From NCBI GenBank assembly GCA_030640485.1, contig DAOWJG010000166.1, positions 1 through 6,700 of the forward strand: a stretch of DNA of 6,700 nt. Direction: 5' to 3'. The position numbers were made by a program, and so were the translations under genes. Positions 1 through 6,507 of the stretch are shown piece after piece (positions within the stretch are counted from its first letter, which is position 1; each line of letters begins with the position of its first letter). This DNA is from Dehalococcoidales bacterium. Lineage in GTDB: Bacteria; Chloroflexota; Dehalococcoidia; Dehalococcoidales; UBA5760. The notes beneath the pieces were generated by a model. It searched no databases. It was not told the origin of the DNA and saw only the letters and a program-made list of their open reading frames with translations.

Positions 1-1199
1 AGAGCTATAACAGAATGCTCCAGGCATACCAGAATGTCTATGCTCGCTGCGGACTACCCACTTTGGTCGTTGAAGCTGATAGTGGGGCTATTGGTGGTAA
101 GGACTCCCACGAATTTATGGTTATCACCGAAACCGGTGAAGATGAGATTATCTATTGCTCTGGTTGCCAATATGCAGCCAATGCTGATAAGGCTCAAAGC
201 ATTAAGAGTAAGGTGAATGACGAGAAGCCACTATCACTGGAAGAGGTGGCAACGCCAGGGGCAGCCACTATTGAGGAACTATCTAACTTCCTAAAGGTAG
301 CGCCCAATCGCACCCTCAAGGCAGTATTTTACATAGCCGACGGAGAGCTAGTCTTTGTGGTTATCAGAGGCGACCTTGAGGTAAACGAGGTAAAATCAAA
401 AAACGCTCTAAAATGTTTTGAGCTACGCCTAGCTACAGAGGCTGAAGTCATCGAAGCCGGTATTGTAGCTGGCGCTGCCTCACCAATAGGTATCAGTAAT
501 ATTAAAGTCGTGGCTGACGATTCAGTAACCTCAGGAGTGAACTTTATTGCCGGGGCCAATAAACCGGAGACCCACCTTAGAAATGTCAACTATCCCCGGG
601 ATTTTAGCGCCGATATCGTAGCGGATATAGCTAAAGCCAGTGCTGGCGAGGTATGCCCCAACTGTGGCGGTAAACTGCTGTCAACACACGGCATTGAGGT
701 AGGACACATCTTCAAGCTGGGCACCTTTCTTAGCGAGAAACTGGGGGCTTTCTTTACTGACCCCAACGGCGTTGACCGTCCAGTTGTCATGGGATGCTAC
801 GGCATTGGCCTCGGCAGATTACTCGCCGCCGCTATTGAGCAAAACCACGATGATAAAGGTATTATCTGGCCACTGCCGATTGCCCCCTACCACATCTATC
901 TCTGCCCCCTATATCTAGACAGTCCCGAGGTGGTAGCTATGGCAGAAAAGCTCTACTCTGAATTAGAGTTAGCCGGCTGGGAGGTGCTTTTTGATGACCG
1001 CCAAGAGTCCCCGGGGGTAAAGTTTAATGATGCCGACCTTCTCGGAATACCTATCCGGGTTACTATCAGTCCCCGCACCCTGAAGAAAGACAGTGTCGAG
1101 ATAAAACTGCGCTGTGAGAAAGAATCCCAGCTTGTCCCACTAGAAGAAATAGTTATAAGGCTCAGGGAACTTACTGTTAGCCAACCCAAAGCCAGTTAA
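1..1199 (+). CDS. proS: Prolyl-tRNA synthetase, bacterial type with editing insertion; 5' end outside window
   Basis: This enzyme activates proline with ATP and loads it onto tRNA-Pro in the cytoplasm. The reading frame is open from base 3, where it encodes SYNR just before the Met codon at 15. That Met is therefore internal, and the gene starts before the window. About 398 residues are present, against roughly 570 for the bacterial family. Numbering from the Met at 15, class II catalytic sequence ADSGAIGGKDSHEF lies at 21-34. The YbaK-like editing insertion follows at about 75-195, with VRGDxEVNEVKxKNAL-like sequence near 117-132 and a GAASP loop at 153-157 matching the GxxxP loop. The second half of the catalytic core has GIEVGHIFKLGT at 226-237 and motif 3, MGCYGIGLGRLLAAAIEQNH, at 259-278. 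The anticodon-binding domain fills about 290-394 (FDDRQESPGVKFNDADLLGIP). The stop is TAA at 1197-1199. The next gene is convergent, 60 bp away. Identification is firm. Confidence 0.97.
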   Translation, partial: SYNRMLQAYQNVYARCGLPTLVVEADSGAIGGKDSHEFMVITETGEDEIIYCSGCQYAANADKAQSIKSKVNDEKPLSLEEVATPGAATIEELSNFLKVAPNRTLKAVFYIADGELVFVVIRGDLEVNEVKSKNALKCFELRLATEAEVIEAGIVAGAASPIGISNIKVVADDSVTSGVNFIAGANKPETHLRNVNYPRDFSADIVADIAKASAGEVCPNCGGKLLSTHGIEVGHIFKLGTFLSEKLGAFFTDPNGVDRPVVMGCYGIGLGRLLAAAIEQNHDDKGIIWPLPIAPYHIYLCPLYLDSPEVVAMAEKLYSELELAGWEVLFDDRQESPGVKFNDADLLGIPIRVTISPRTLKKDSVEIKLRCEKESQLVPLEEIVIRLRELTVSQPKAS

Positions 1200-1259
1200 T
1201 CCCTGGACTGTAGGAATCAACAAAGTAAATATAGTCAATATAAACTTGATAATAGAGTC

Positions 1260-2642
1260 TTAATATCTAGCCCCACCGAAGCCTTCGGTAACCAAGCCTC
1301 CCTGTTTTATCCACTCATCCATACCACTCCACTTGAAGGGGCCATATAAGCCTTGAGCAATATCAAGCATATCCCTTTGAGCTCCGCCAAGAACTATCTG
1401 GATTATCTTATAATCCCTCATATATTTCTCTACATGATTATCATAAGCATAGCCGTAACTACCCATTAACTCCATGGCTCTATTTACGCAAAACTCACAA
1501 GTGTTACCGGCAAACGAGCGGGCGGCGGAAAACTTAGCGATCATTTCCGGGGAATCAGGAGGACCATATATATCCGACTGCCCGGCCTGCCAGGAGCACA
1601 TTAAGGTATAATTCCTAGCGATTTCAATCCGTTTCGCCATCTCAGCCAGGATGGAAGCGAAGTAGGAGCGTTCCCTGACCGGGACTCCGGCGATATCCCT
1701 GCCCCCGGTCCAGTCAAGCGCTATCTTAAGCACGGCTTCAGCTATGCCAACCAGCCTAGCCGAAACCCCGAGCCGACCTAAGCCAACGCAATAGCCTTTA
1801 ATTATCTTTGCCCCCAAACCAGGTTGGTCCAAATCCAATACATATCTCTTGGGAACTCTGACATTATCGTAGAAAAGCTCACAATTCTCATCCTGCCAGC
1901 AAAGACCCATCTTCTCATAAGGCGGTGAAATATCGAAACCCTTGGCATCAGGAGGAACGTATACTATCCCAGCGGCCTCGGCACCTTTTGAAGAGTCACG
2001 GGTTACTATGGTCCAATATCCCAGGTGACCTTTTAGGTATTTATTTACGAAATGCTCAGCTGGTCCGGCGGTACCTGGCCAAATTTTAACACCGTTAATC
2101 ACGGCTTCATCACCTTCGATTTTCAGCGTGGTTCTAATAGTTCTAAAATCAAATGCTGGGTCTTCCACATTTGCCCCACCAGCGCGCTCGGTAATAGCCA
2201 CACATGCCATCCAGGCATCATCCCCCAAGATTCTGGGGGCAAACTCCTTAAGTAGGTCATCCCTCTTGGCGGCTACCATAAAGGAAACTGGCCAGTGGAT
2301 ATGCATGACCTCCATCGCCATGCCGACATCAGCCCGCGAAAGCTCCAAATAGATCATATTTCTGACCACGGTGGACAGTCCCAGCCCCCCCAATTCCTTG
2401 GGAAAGTTGGTCTTGGTTAGGCCCATCTTGACACATTCCACATAGTATTTATCCCTAGTCTCTAGTGCTAACTCCCGGTCCCTATGCCATCCGCCCTCAA
2501 AGTTATGTCGCTCTGGCATTAACTCTTTATCGACAAACCGGGCTACGTTCACCACGATCTCTATTTCCTCATCGCTGCAATAACACCCAGAATACTTATA
2601 CCTCGGGTCTAACAATTTGTAGTACCCCTTGCCTAATTCCAA
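1260..2642 (-). CDS. Acyl-CoA dehydrogenase family flavoprotein apparently lacking the catalytic glutamate
   Basis: The 460-residue protein has the full acyl-CoA dehydrogenase fold, whose members use FAD to oxidise acyl-CoA at the alpha-beta bond. The N-terminal helical domain includes PKELGGLGLS (81-90). The middle beta domain has ITERAGGANV (150-159), where the usual TEP becomes TER, then NGVKIW (183-188) and a roughly ten-residue extension around 200-210. The C-terminal helical domain has ELMGSYGYAYD (391-401) and MRDYKIIQIVLGGAQRDM (408-425). Most family members have Glu in the motif KIYQIYEGT; here that position is Leu418. By eye, the alternative Glu position of isovaleryl-CoA dehydrogenase aligns with Gly289. 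The start is TTG at 2642, supported by an AGGAGG six bases upstream; the stop is TAA at 1260-1262. It lies 99 bp downstream of pheT on the same strand, with its own weak candidate promoter. Family membership is clear. Substrate and reaction are unknown, and simple dehydrogenation is doubtful. Confidence 0.93.
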   Translation of the reverse strand: MELGKGYYKLLDPRYKYSGCYCSDEEIEIVVNVARFVDKELMPERHNFEGGWHRDRELALETRDKYYVECVKMGLTKTNFPKELGGLGLSTVVRNMIYLELSRADVGMAMEVMHIHWPVSFMVAAKRDDLLKEFAPRILGDDAWMACVAITERAGGANVEDPAFDFRTIRTTLKIEGDEAVINGVKIWPGTAGPAEHFVNKYLKGHLGYWTIVTRDSSKGAEAAGIVYVPPDAKGFDISPPYEKMGLCWQDENCELFYDNVRVPKRYVLDLDQPGLGAKIIKGYCVGLGRLGVSARLVGIAEAVLKIALDWTGGRDIAGVPVRERSYFASILAEMAKRIEIARNYTLMCSWQAGQSDIYGPPDSPEMIAKFSAARSFAGNTCEFCVNRAMELMGSYGYAYDNHVEKYMRDYKIIQIVLGGAQRDMLDIAQGLYGPFKWSGMDEWIKQGGLVTEGFGGARY

Positions 2643-2648
2643 TGTAAC

Positions 2649-2654
2649 CCTCCT
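2649..2654 (-). promoter_or_regulatory. Strong Shine-Dalgarno site that fixes a TTG start
   Basis: The minus strand reads AGGAGG here, followed by six bases and then TTG at 2642-2640. No ATG or GTG lies at a suitable distance in this frame, so this site supports TTG as the initiator of the acyl-CoA dehydrogenase gene. Confidence 0.85.
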
Positions 2655-2677
2655 TTTTTCTAACTACGGCACAAAAT

Positions 2678-2739
2678 ACCGCCAAGATAGTATCATAATT
2701 TTGGAATAGAAACAAATCTTAATAAATAACCACCGCCAA
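2678..2739. repeat. Two 8-bp direct repeats (ACCGCCAA) flanking the candidate promoter
   Basis: ACCGCCAA occurs at 2678-2685 and again at 2732-2739, 54 bp apart, or about five DNA turns. One copy lies just downstream of the candidate -10 element, near the presumed transcription start. The other lies upstream of the -35 element, beside the pheT stop codon. The arrangement could be a pair of operator sites, but an 8-bp match in this span can arise by chance. Confidence 0.4.
2687..2715 (-). promoter_or_regulatory. Weak candidate sigma-70 promoter for the acyl-CoA dehydrogenase gene
   Basis: On the minus strand TTGTTT (2715-2710) and TACTAT (2692-2687) are separated by 17 bp. The hexamers match consensus at only 3/6 and 4/6 positions. 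The placement is sensible: transcription would start near 2680, about 38 bases before the TTG codon. The gene might equally be read through from pheST, since no terminator is visible after pheT. Confidence 0.35.
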
Positions 2740-2741
2740 TA

Positions 2742-5147
2742 TCAACTGCGTAGACTGGCCCCAAGCTCAGTAGACAGCCTGTCCAGAATCCGCTGTTGAA
2801 CCTCATCAACCTCCTCATCAGTCAGGGTATGAGCCGGTGACTGGAAGGTAATCCGATAGGCAAGGGATTTTTTAGCCGCTGGGACCTGCTTACCTGAATA
2901 GACATCAAATAAGCTAACCCTGGCTACCAAGGGAAAACCTTTAATGATATTCTGTATGCGGTAATGAGTCACGGCGCCATCAACTACCAGGGCAACGTCC
3001 CTCTCTACCGACGGAAACCGAGGTATCGGCTGAAACACTCTATGGTCTACGGTAAAGGGCAAGAGTTGCGTCAGATTGATTTCAAAAAGACTAACCGCTC
3101 CCGAAATCTCAAAAGCTTCTAATACCTTAGGGTGCAGCTCACCGATAACGCCCAGTCGGTTACCGGCGATAGCTATGGCTGCCTGTTTATTGGGTTTTAA
3201 GCTAGCATCGCCACAATCTTCAACGTCACTTTCTACGCCCAAGTGACCAAGTAAACCTTCGACCACTCCCTTAGCGTCGTAGAAATTAAAAGAGCCGTCA
3301 CCACCATGCCACGACCTTTCCAGCCTGGAGCCACTCAGCAGGCCACCGAGTATCTCCGGCTCATCAGGCAAGTCTTGCTGCCGCGGGAGATATACCTTAC
3401 CCAATTCAAAAATTCTGATACCACCATCTTCATGCTTCCGGTTTGAGGCAAGGGTAGCTAAAAGATTAGCCCGAAGATTAGGACGAAGGTATTCCTGCTC
3501 CACCGTCATCGGATTAGCCATACGCAGGGGAAAGGATTCGAGAGAACACGGCTCCGGAAGCAGCCTATTTAACAATTCTAGGCTGGTTAAGGAATAAGTA
3601 ATTACTTCCTGGAAGCCATAACCAACCAGGCTATACCTTACCTTCCGCCTGAGACTAAGCATGGGTTCAGGGCATTGGCTAGGTAGTGGCTGACTGAGTA
3701 AAGTGACTGGGATTCTATCATAACCAATAATACGGGCTACCTCCTCCATAAGGTCAACCTCCTGACAAATGTCACTCCGCCAGTAAGGAGTATTCACCCA
3801 AACTTCCGAGGTTGAATCTTCCACCCTACAGTCAAACCCCAAAGCAGCGAGCGTATCTACAATCTGGGTAAGGTCAAACTCAACACCTAAAAGCCGCTTC
3901 ATTCTATCCGTTGATAACAGTATCGGCTTATGGTTTAATCTACCGGGATAAACGTCACTAAAACCTTTAGCCGCCTTGCCGCCAGCCAGCTCAACAATCA
4001 GTTGGGTAGCGCGCTTAAGCGCCAACGGGGCTAACTCAGGACGAATACCCCTCTCAAATCTCATGCGGGCTTCACTCGAAAGTCGCAGAGTGCTACCGGT
4101 GTGGTGAATACTCGCCGGGTTAAAATTGGCTGCTTCCAGCAGTACTGAGGTTGTCTCATCAGTAACCTCGCTATCAGCACCACCCATAACACCAGCCACC
4201 GCCACTGCCCTTACCTCATCGGCGATAACGAGTACATCCTCAGAAAGAACCCGCTCTGCCCCGTCTAGCGTAGTTATCGTCTCACCAGCCCTAGCCCGGC
4301 GCACGATAATCTTCTGGCCCTTAATTCGCTGGTAGTCAAAGGCATGCAGGGGCTGCCCCTGCTCCAGCATGACATAGTTAGTGACATCGACAACATTGTT
4401 TATCGGCCGCATGCCATATCTGAGTAAGCGTTGTTGTAACCACCAGGGAGATTCAGCCACCTTGACCCCGGTGATTAGACTGACTGAGTACCGGGGACAT
4501 AGCTCAGGGTCAGCAATTTCTACTGATATTTGCTGCTCAATAGGGTGGGCTGATTCCTCATAGCTAGCCTCAGGGAGATGCACACCCTGCCCGGTCAAGG
4601 CAGCAACCTCCCGAGCTATGCCAACTACCGATAAGCAGTCCGGTCGATTAGGGGTTATATCAAGGTCAAGAATAACATCACCCAAGTAATCAGCCAGCGG
4701 CATACCCACCGGCGCTTCATTGGGTAAAATCATGATCCCTTCGTGACTATCCGAGATACCCAGTTCCTTTTCCGAACAGGCCATGCCACTGGAGACAACA
4801 CCACGAATCTTGGCTGATTTCAGGCGGTATACCTGCCCACTATGCCCATCAATAAGCTGAGCTCCAACCGGGGCAAAGGCCACCTTATCGTCACGCCTGA
4901 GATTGGGAGCCCCACAGACCACCGTCGCTTGCTCGGTACCCAAATCTAAGGTAACCAGTCTGAGACGGTCAGCATTAGGGTGCGGGCTAACAGCCGTTAT
5001 CTGCCCGATAGTAATACCCTCCCAACTACCACCAACAACCTGCACCCTCTTAATCTCAGTACCCGCCATCGTCAACCGATTGGCTAACTCATCAACCGGC
5101 AGGGTAACGTCTACATACTCCTTAAGCCACTTAAGTGAAACCTTCAT
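2742..5147 (-). CDS. pheT: Phenylalanyl-tRNA synthetase beta subunit
   Basis: This is the large subunit of the cytoplasmic alpha2-beta2 enzyme that charges tRNA-Phe. It binds the tRNA and hydrolyses mischarged Tyr-tRNA-Phe. At 801 residues it matches the usual bacterial length of about 800. The EMAP-like tRNA-binding domain is at about 40-150 (SPHPNADRLRLVTLDLG, 54-70; GVVSSGMACSEKELG, 116-130). The B3/B4 editing domain is at about 210-390. It keeps TN at 256-257, His268 in GQPLHAFD, GVMGG at 319-323 and Glu338 in LLEAANF, which I align by eye with the known editing-site residues of the Thermus enzyme. The B5 domain (about 400-475) and the catalytic-like core follow. A ferredoxin-fold anticodon-binding domain closes the protein (FPSVERDVALVV, 711-722; SLAYRITFQS, 761-770). 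Start ATG at 5147, with only a weak GGA upstream; stop TGA at 2742-2744. It lies 47 bp after pheS and is probably cotranscribed with it. Confidence 0.98.
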   Translation of the reverse strand: MKVSLKWLKEYVDVTLPVDELANRLTMAGTEIKRVQVVGGSWEGITIGQITAVSPHPNADRLRLVTLDLGTEQATVVCGAPNLRRDDKVAFAPVGAQLIDGHSGQVYRLKSAKIRGVVSSGMACSEKELGISDSHEGIMILPNEAPVGMPLADYLGDVILDLDITPNRPDCLSVVGIAREVAALTGQGVHLPEASYEESAHPIEQQISVEIADPELCPRYSVSLITGVKVAESPWWLQQRLLRYGMRPINNVVDVTNYVMLEQGQPLHAFDYQRIKGQKIIVRRARAGETITTLDGAERVLSEDVLVIADEVRAVAVAGVMGGADSEVTDETTSVLLEAANFNPASIHHTGSTLRLSSEARMRFERGIRPELAPLALKRATQLIVELAGGKAAKGFSDVYPGRLNHKPILLSTDRMKRLLGVEFDLTQIVDTLAALGFDCRVEDSTSEVWVNTPYWRSDICQEVDLMEEVARIIGYDRIPVTLLSQPLPSQCPEPMLSLRRKVRYSLVGYGFQEVITYSLTSLELLNRLLPEPCSLESFPLRMANPMTVEQEYLRPNLRANLLATLASNRKHEDGGIRIFELGKVYLPRQQDLPDEPEILGGLLSGSRLERSWHGGDGSFNFYDAKGVVEGLLGHLGVESDVEDCGDASLKPNKQAAIAIAGNRLGVIGELHPKVLEAFEISGAVSLFEINLTQLLPFTVDHRVFQPIPRFPSVERDVALVVDGAVTHYRIQNIIKGFPLVARVSLFDVYSGKQVPAAKKSLAYRITFQSPAHTLTDEEVDEVQQRILDRLSTELGASLRS

Positions 5148-5194
5148 TTTTCCAAACCGTGATAAGAGTCCAAAATATTTATTATAAACAGTCG

Positions 5195-6235
5195 CTAAAA
5201 CTGAGATAAGAACCTGAGGTCATTATTGTAGAATAGTCTGATATCATCAATGCCGTGGCGGAGCATGGGCAAACGGTCAACACCCATACCAAAGGCAAAA
5301 CCGGAATAAATCTCAGGGTCAATACCACCACGCTCAAGCACCTGGGGATGAGCCATACCGGCACCCAGGATTTCAATCCAGCCAGTATTGCTACACAGGC
5401 GGCAACCGGCACCACGGCAGACCGAGCACTCAATAGCCATCTCCACTCCCGGCTCAACGAAGGGGAAATAGTCACAGCGAAAGCGTACCTTCCGCTCTTC
5501 CCCGAAAAAACGGCGAGCAAACTCATAAAGCGTTCCTTTAAGGTCAGCCATAGTAATATTCTCATCTACAGCAATACCATCAATCTGGTGGAACATGGGG
5601 GTATGAGTCGCATCACTGGCCTCATAGCGATAGACCTTGCCTGGCTCAACCAACCTTATCGGGGGGCGACGGAACTCAATTGCCCTGGCTGTTAGTGAGG
5701 TAGTATGGGTGCGCAGTAGCATGGTCCTTTCGCCACCCTCCGCCTCAAAATCAACCCAAGATGTCGACATACTGTCACGAGCCGGATGCTCCTCGGGGAT
5801 ATTCAGCGCCTCAAAGTTGTAATAATTCCATTCCACCTCTGTCCCTTCCACTACCCCAAAGCCCAGAGAGACAAATATGTCGCATACCTCAGCCAGGGTT
5901 TGAGTAATAGGATGTAAGTGACCTAGGGGATAGGGACGACCCGGCAGGCTAATATCAAGACGTCTCTCCTCAGCCGCTCCCATAAGTTGCGCCTCTCGCA
6001 GAACCGACTCTTTTTGCCCGAAACCACCCTCTAGGTCAGCCTTAATCCGATTTGCCCGGGCACCAATCGCCTTCCTCTCTTCAACCGGCAGGGCAGCCAA
6101 ACCACGCAGAATGCTGTTCAATTCACTCTTCTTGCCCAAATAATGAACCCGCCAGAGATCCAGCTCCTTAATACCGGTAACAGCCTTTAATTCCTTCAGG
6201 GCATTTAGTTTTAGTCCTTCAAGCCGCTCTAACAT
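5195..6235 (-). CDS. pheS: Phenylalanyl-tRNA synthetase alpha subunit
   Basis: This is the catalytic subunit of PheRS, which forms Phe-AMP and transfers Phe to tRNA-Phe together with PheT. Its 346 residues fit the family. The N-terminal coiled-coil tRNA-binding arm covers about 1-90. Class II features follow: [10 protein letters not shown] near motif 1 (105-114), [11 protein letters not shown] (150-160), RTHTTS in motif 2 (175-180), [20 protein letters not shown] (215-234) and motif 3, [19 protein letters not shown] (313-331). Four cysteines at 270, 273, 278 and 281 form a CxxC-x4-CxxC knuckle just before [11 protein letters not shown], as in a subset of bacterial PheS proteins; zinc binding is an inference. 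The start is ATG at 6235, with GGAAAG eight bases upstream. A near-consensus promoter and a leader hairpin lie in front, so expression may be set by leader termination. The stop is TAG at 5195-5197, followed by pheT. Confidence 0.98.
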   Translation of the reverse strand: MLERLEGLKLNALKELKAVTGIKELDLWRVHYLGKKSELNSILRGLAALPVEERKAIGARANRIKADLEGGFGQKESVLREAQLMGAAEERRLDISLPGRPYPLGHLHPITQTLAEVCDIFVSLGFGVVEGTEVEWNYYNFEALNIPEEHPARDSMSTSWVDFEAEGGERTMLLRTHTTSLTARAIEFRRPPIRLVEPGKVYRYEASDATHTPMFHQIDGIAVDENITMADLKGTLYEFARRFFGEERKVRFRCDYFPFVEPGVEMAIECSVCRGAGCRLCSNTGWIEILGAGMAHPQVLERGGIDPEIYSGFAFGMGVDRLPMLRHGIDDIRLFYNNDLRFLSQF

Positions 6236-6243
6236 ATTCTCAT

Positions 6244-6249
6244 CTTTCC
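6244..6249 (-). promoter_or_regulatory. Ribosome binding site of pheS
   Basis: The minus strand reads GGAAAG, followed by eight bases and the ATG at 6235. The match to the anti-Shine-Dalgarno sequence is partial, but the spacing is normal and agrees with the start position expected from PheS homology. Confidence 0.55.
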
Positions 6250-6285
6250 AACATAATCTAAGGGTAGGCTAATCAGCTCACTTCT

Positions 6286-6326
6286 AAAAGAAAGTGCGGC
6301 TACCAGTAACTAGCAACACCGCACTT
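6286..6326 (-). terminator. Leader hairpin plus T-rich tract ahead of pheS: putative attenuator
   Basis: A perfect 8-bp inverted repeat pairs AAGTGCGG (minus strand, 6326-6319) with CCGCACTT (6299-6292) around a 19-base loop. A flanking G-U pair can extend the stem to nine. The 3' arm runs directly into TTTCTTTT (6293-6286). This is the form of an intrinsic terminator on the minus strand. It lies between the strong promoter at 6346-6374 and the pheS start, inside the predicted leader of about 100 bases. Part of the loop (6314-6307) could pair over eight positions, two of them G-U, with 6275-6268 downstream, which might compete or form a pseudoknot. There is no T-box consensus and no Phe-rich leader peptide, so the trigger is unknown. 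It could instead be a simple partial terminator. Confidence 0.6.
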
Positions 6327-6345
6327 CACATCATAACTGTCCTGC

Positions 6346-6374
6346 ATTATAGGTTTTAAACAACCAGGGGTCAA
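6346..6374 (-). promoter_or_regulatory. Near-consensus sigma-70 promoter for pheS-pheT
   Basis: On the minus strand TTGACC (6374-6369) matches the -35 consensus at five of six positions. TATAAT (6351-6346) matches the -10 consensus exactly, and the spacer is the optimal 17 bp. Transcription should begin near 6338-6340, giving a leader of about 100 bases before the pheS ATG at 6235. This is the best promoter in the window. Confidence 0.88.
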
Positions 6375-6397
6375 CAAAACAAACAACTGTTACTTAT

Positions 6398-6469
6398 AGA
6401 CTAACCCACATCTCATCCCCACCCTTCCAGAAGATCGGGGTGCTTAAGAGGGATAAGATTCAGACTAAC
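6398..6469. repeat. 8-bp direct repeats (AGACTAAC) bracketing a hairpin
   Basis: AGACTAAC occurs at 6398-6405 and 6462-6469, enclosing 56 bp that contain the inverted repeat at 6410-6459. The geometry recalls a target-site duplication around a tiny inverted-repeat element. However, no terminal repeats of a known family are recognisable and the element is very short, so chance is also plausible. Confidence 0.35.
6410..6459 (-). other. Long RNA hairpin between an unrecognised gene and the pheS promoter
   Basis: The minus strand pairs ATCTTATCCC (6459-6450) with GGGATGAGAT (6419-6410). All ten pairs form in RNA, one of them as U-G. On the plus strand that same position would be a C-A mismatch, which favours the minus-strand transcript. 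An inner 5-bp stem, CACCC with GGGTG (6442-6438 with 6424-6420), is separated from the outer stem by a seven-base bulge on one side. It begins 49 bases after the stop codon at 6508-6510, so it may end or stabilise that transcript. No T tract follows, so it is not a classical intrinsic terminator. Confidence 0.5.
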
Positions 6470-6507
6470 TCCATGGATTAACTTTAATGATTAAAACTAT
6501 AACTTAA

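Noticed and set aside
1..15. The Met codon at 15 as the proS start.
   Set aside because: The frame stays open to the window edge and the preceding residues (SYNR) continue the ProRS catalytic domain. Roughly 170 N-terminal residues are missing, so the true start lies upstream.
329..790. Antisense open frames under proS (329-589 and 590-790).
   Set aside because: Their translations are Ser/Thr-rich with no recognisable domain, and proS fully accounts for the sequence.
1200..1259. A bidirectional terminator in the gap between the convergent genes.
   Set aside because: The 60 bp are AT-rich but contain no stem of useful length followed by a T tract on either strand.
1275..1289. Palindrome ACCGAAG-C-CTTCGGT as a terminator between proS and the convergent gene.
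   Set aside because: It lies inside the acyl-CoA dehydrogenase coding sequence (GFGG codons). It can form only about five pairs around a five-base loop and has no T tract on either side.
5182..5695. Overlapping open frames on both strands within pheS (plus 5255-5695 and minus 5182-5565).
   Set aside because: They lie over strongly conserved PheS sequence and have low-complexity or unstructured translations, so they are shadows of the real gene.
6300..6329. A nine-residue GTG-started leader peptide (VKCGVASYW) overlapping the pheS leader hairpin, as in classic amino-acid attenuation.
   Set aside because: It contains no Phe codon. Its possible AGGA site (6343-6340) would lie at or before the predicted transcription start, so translation in the leader is not supported.
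6236..6340. A T-box riboswitch upstream of pheS.
   Set aside because: The leader is only about 100 bases, too short for a normal stem I, and has no recognisable AGGGTGGNACCGCG element. The GGTAGCCGC stretch in the hairpin is only a loose resemblance.
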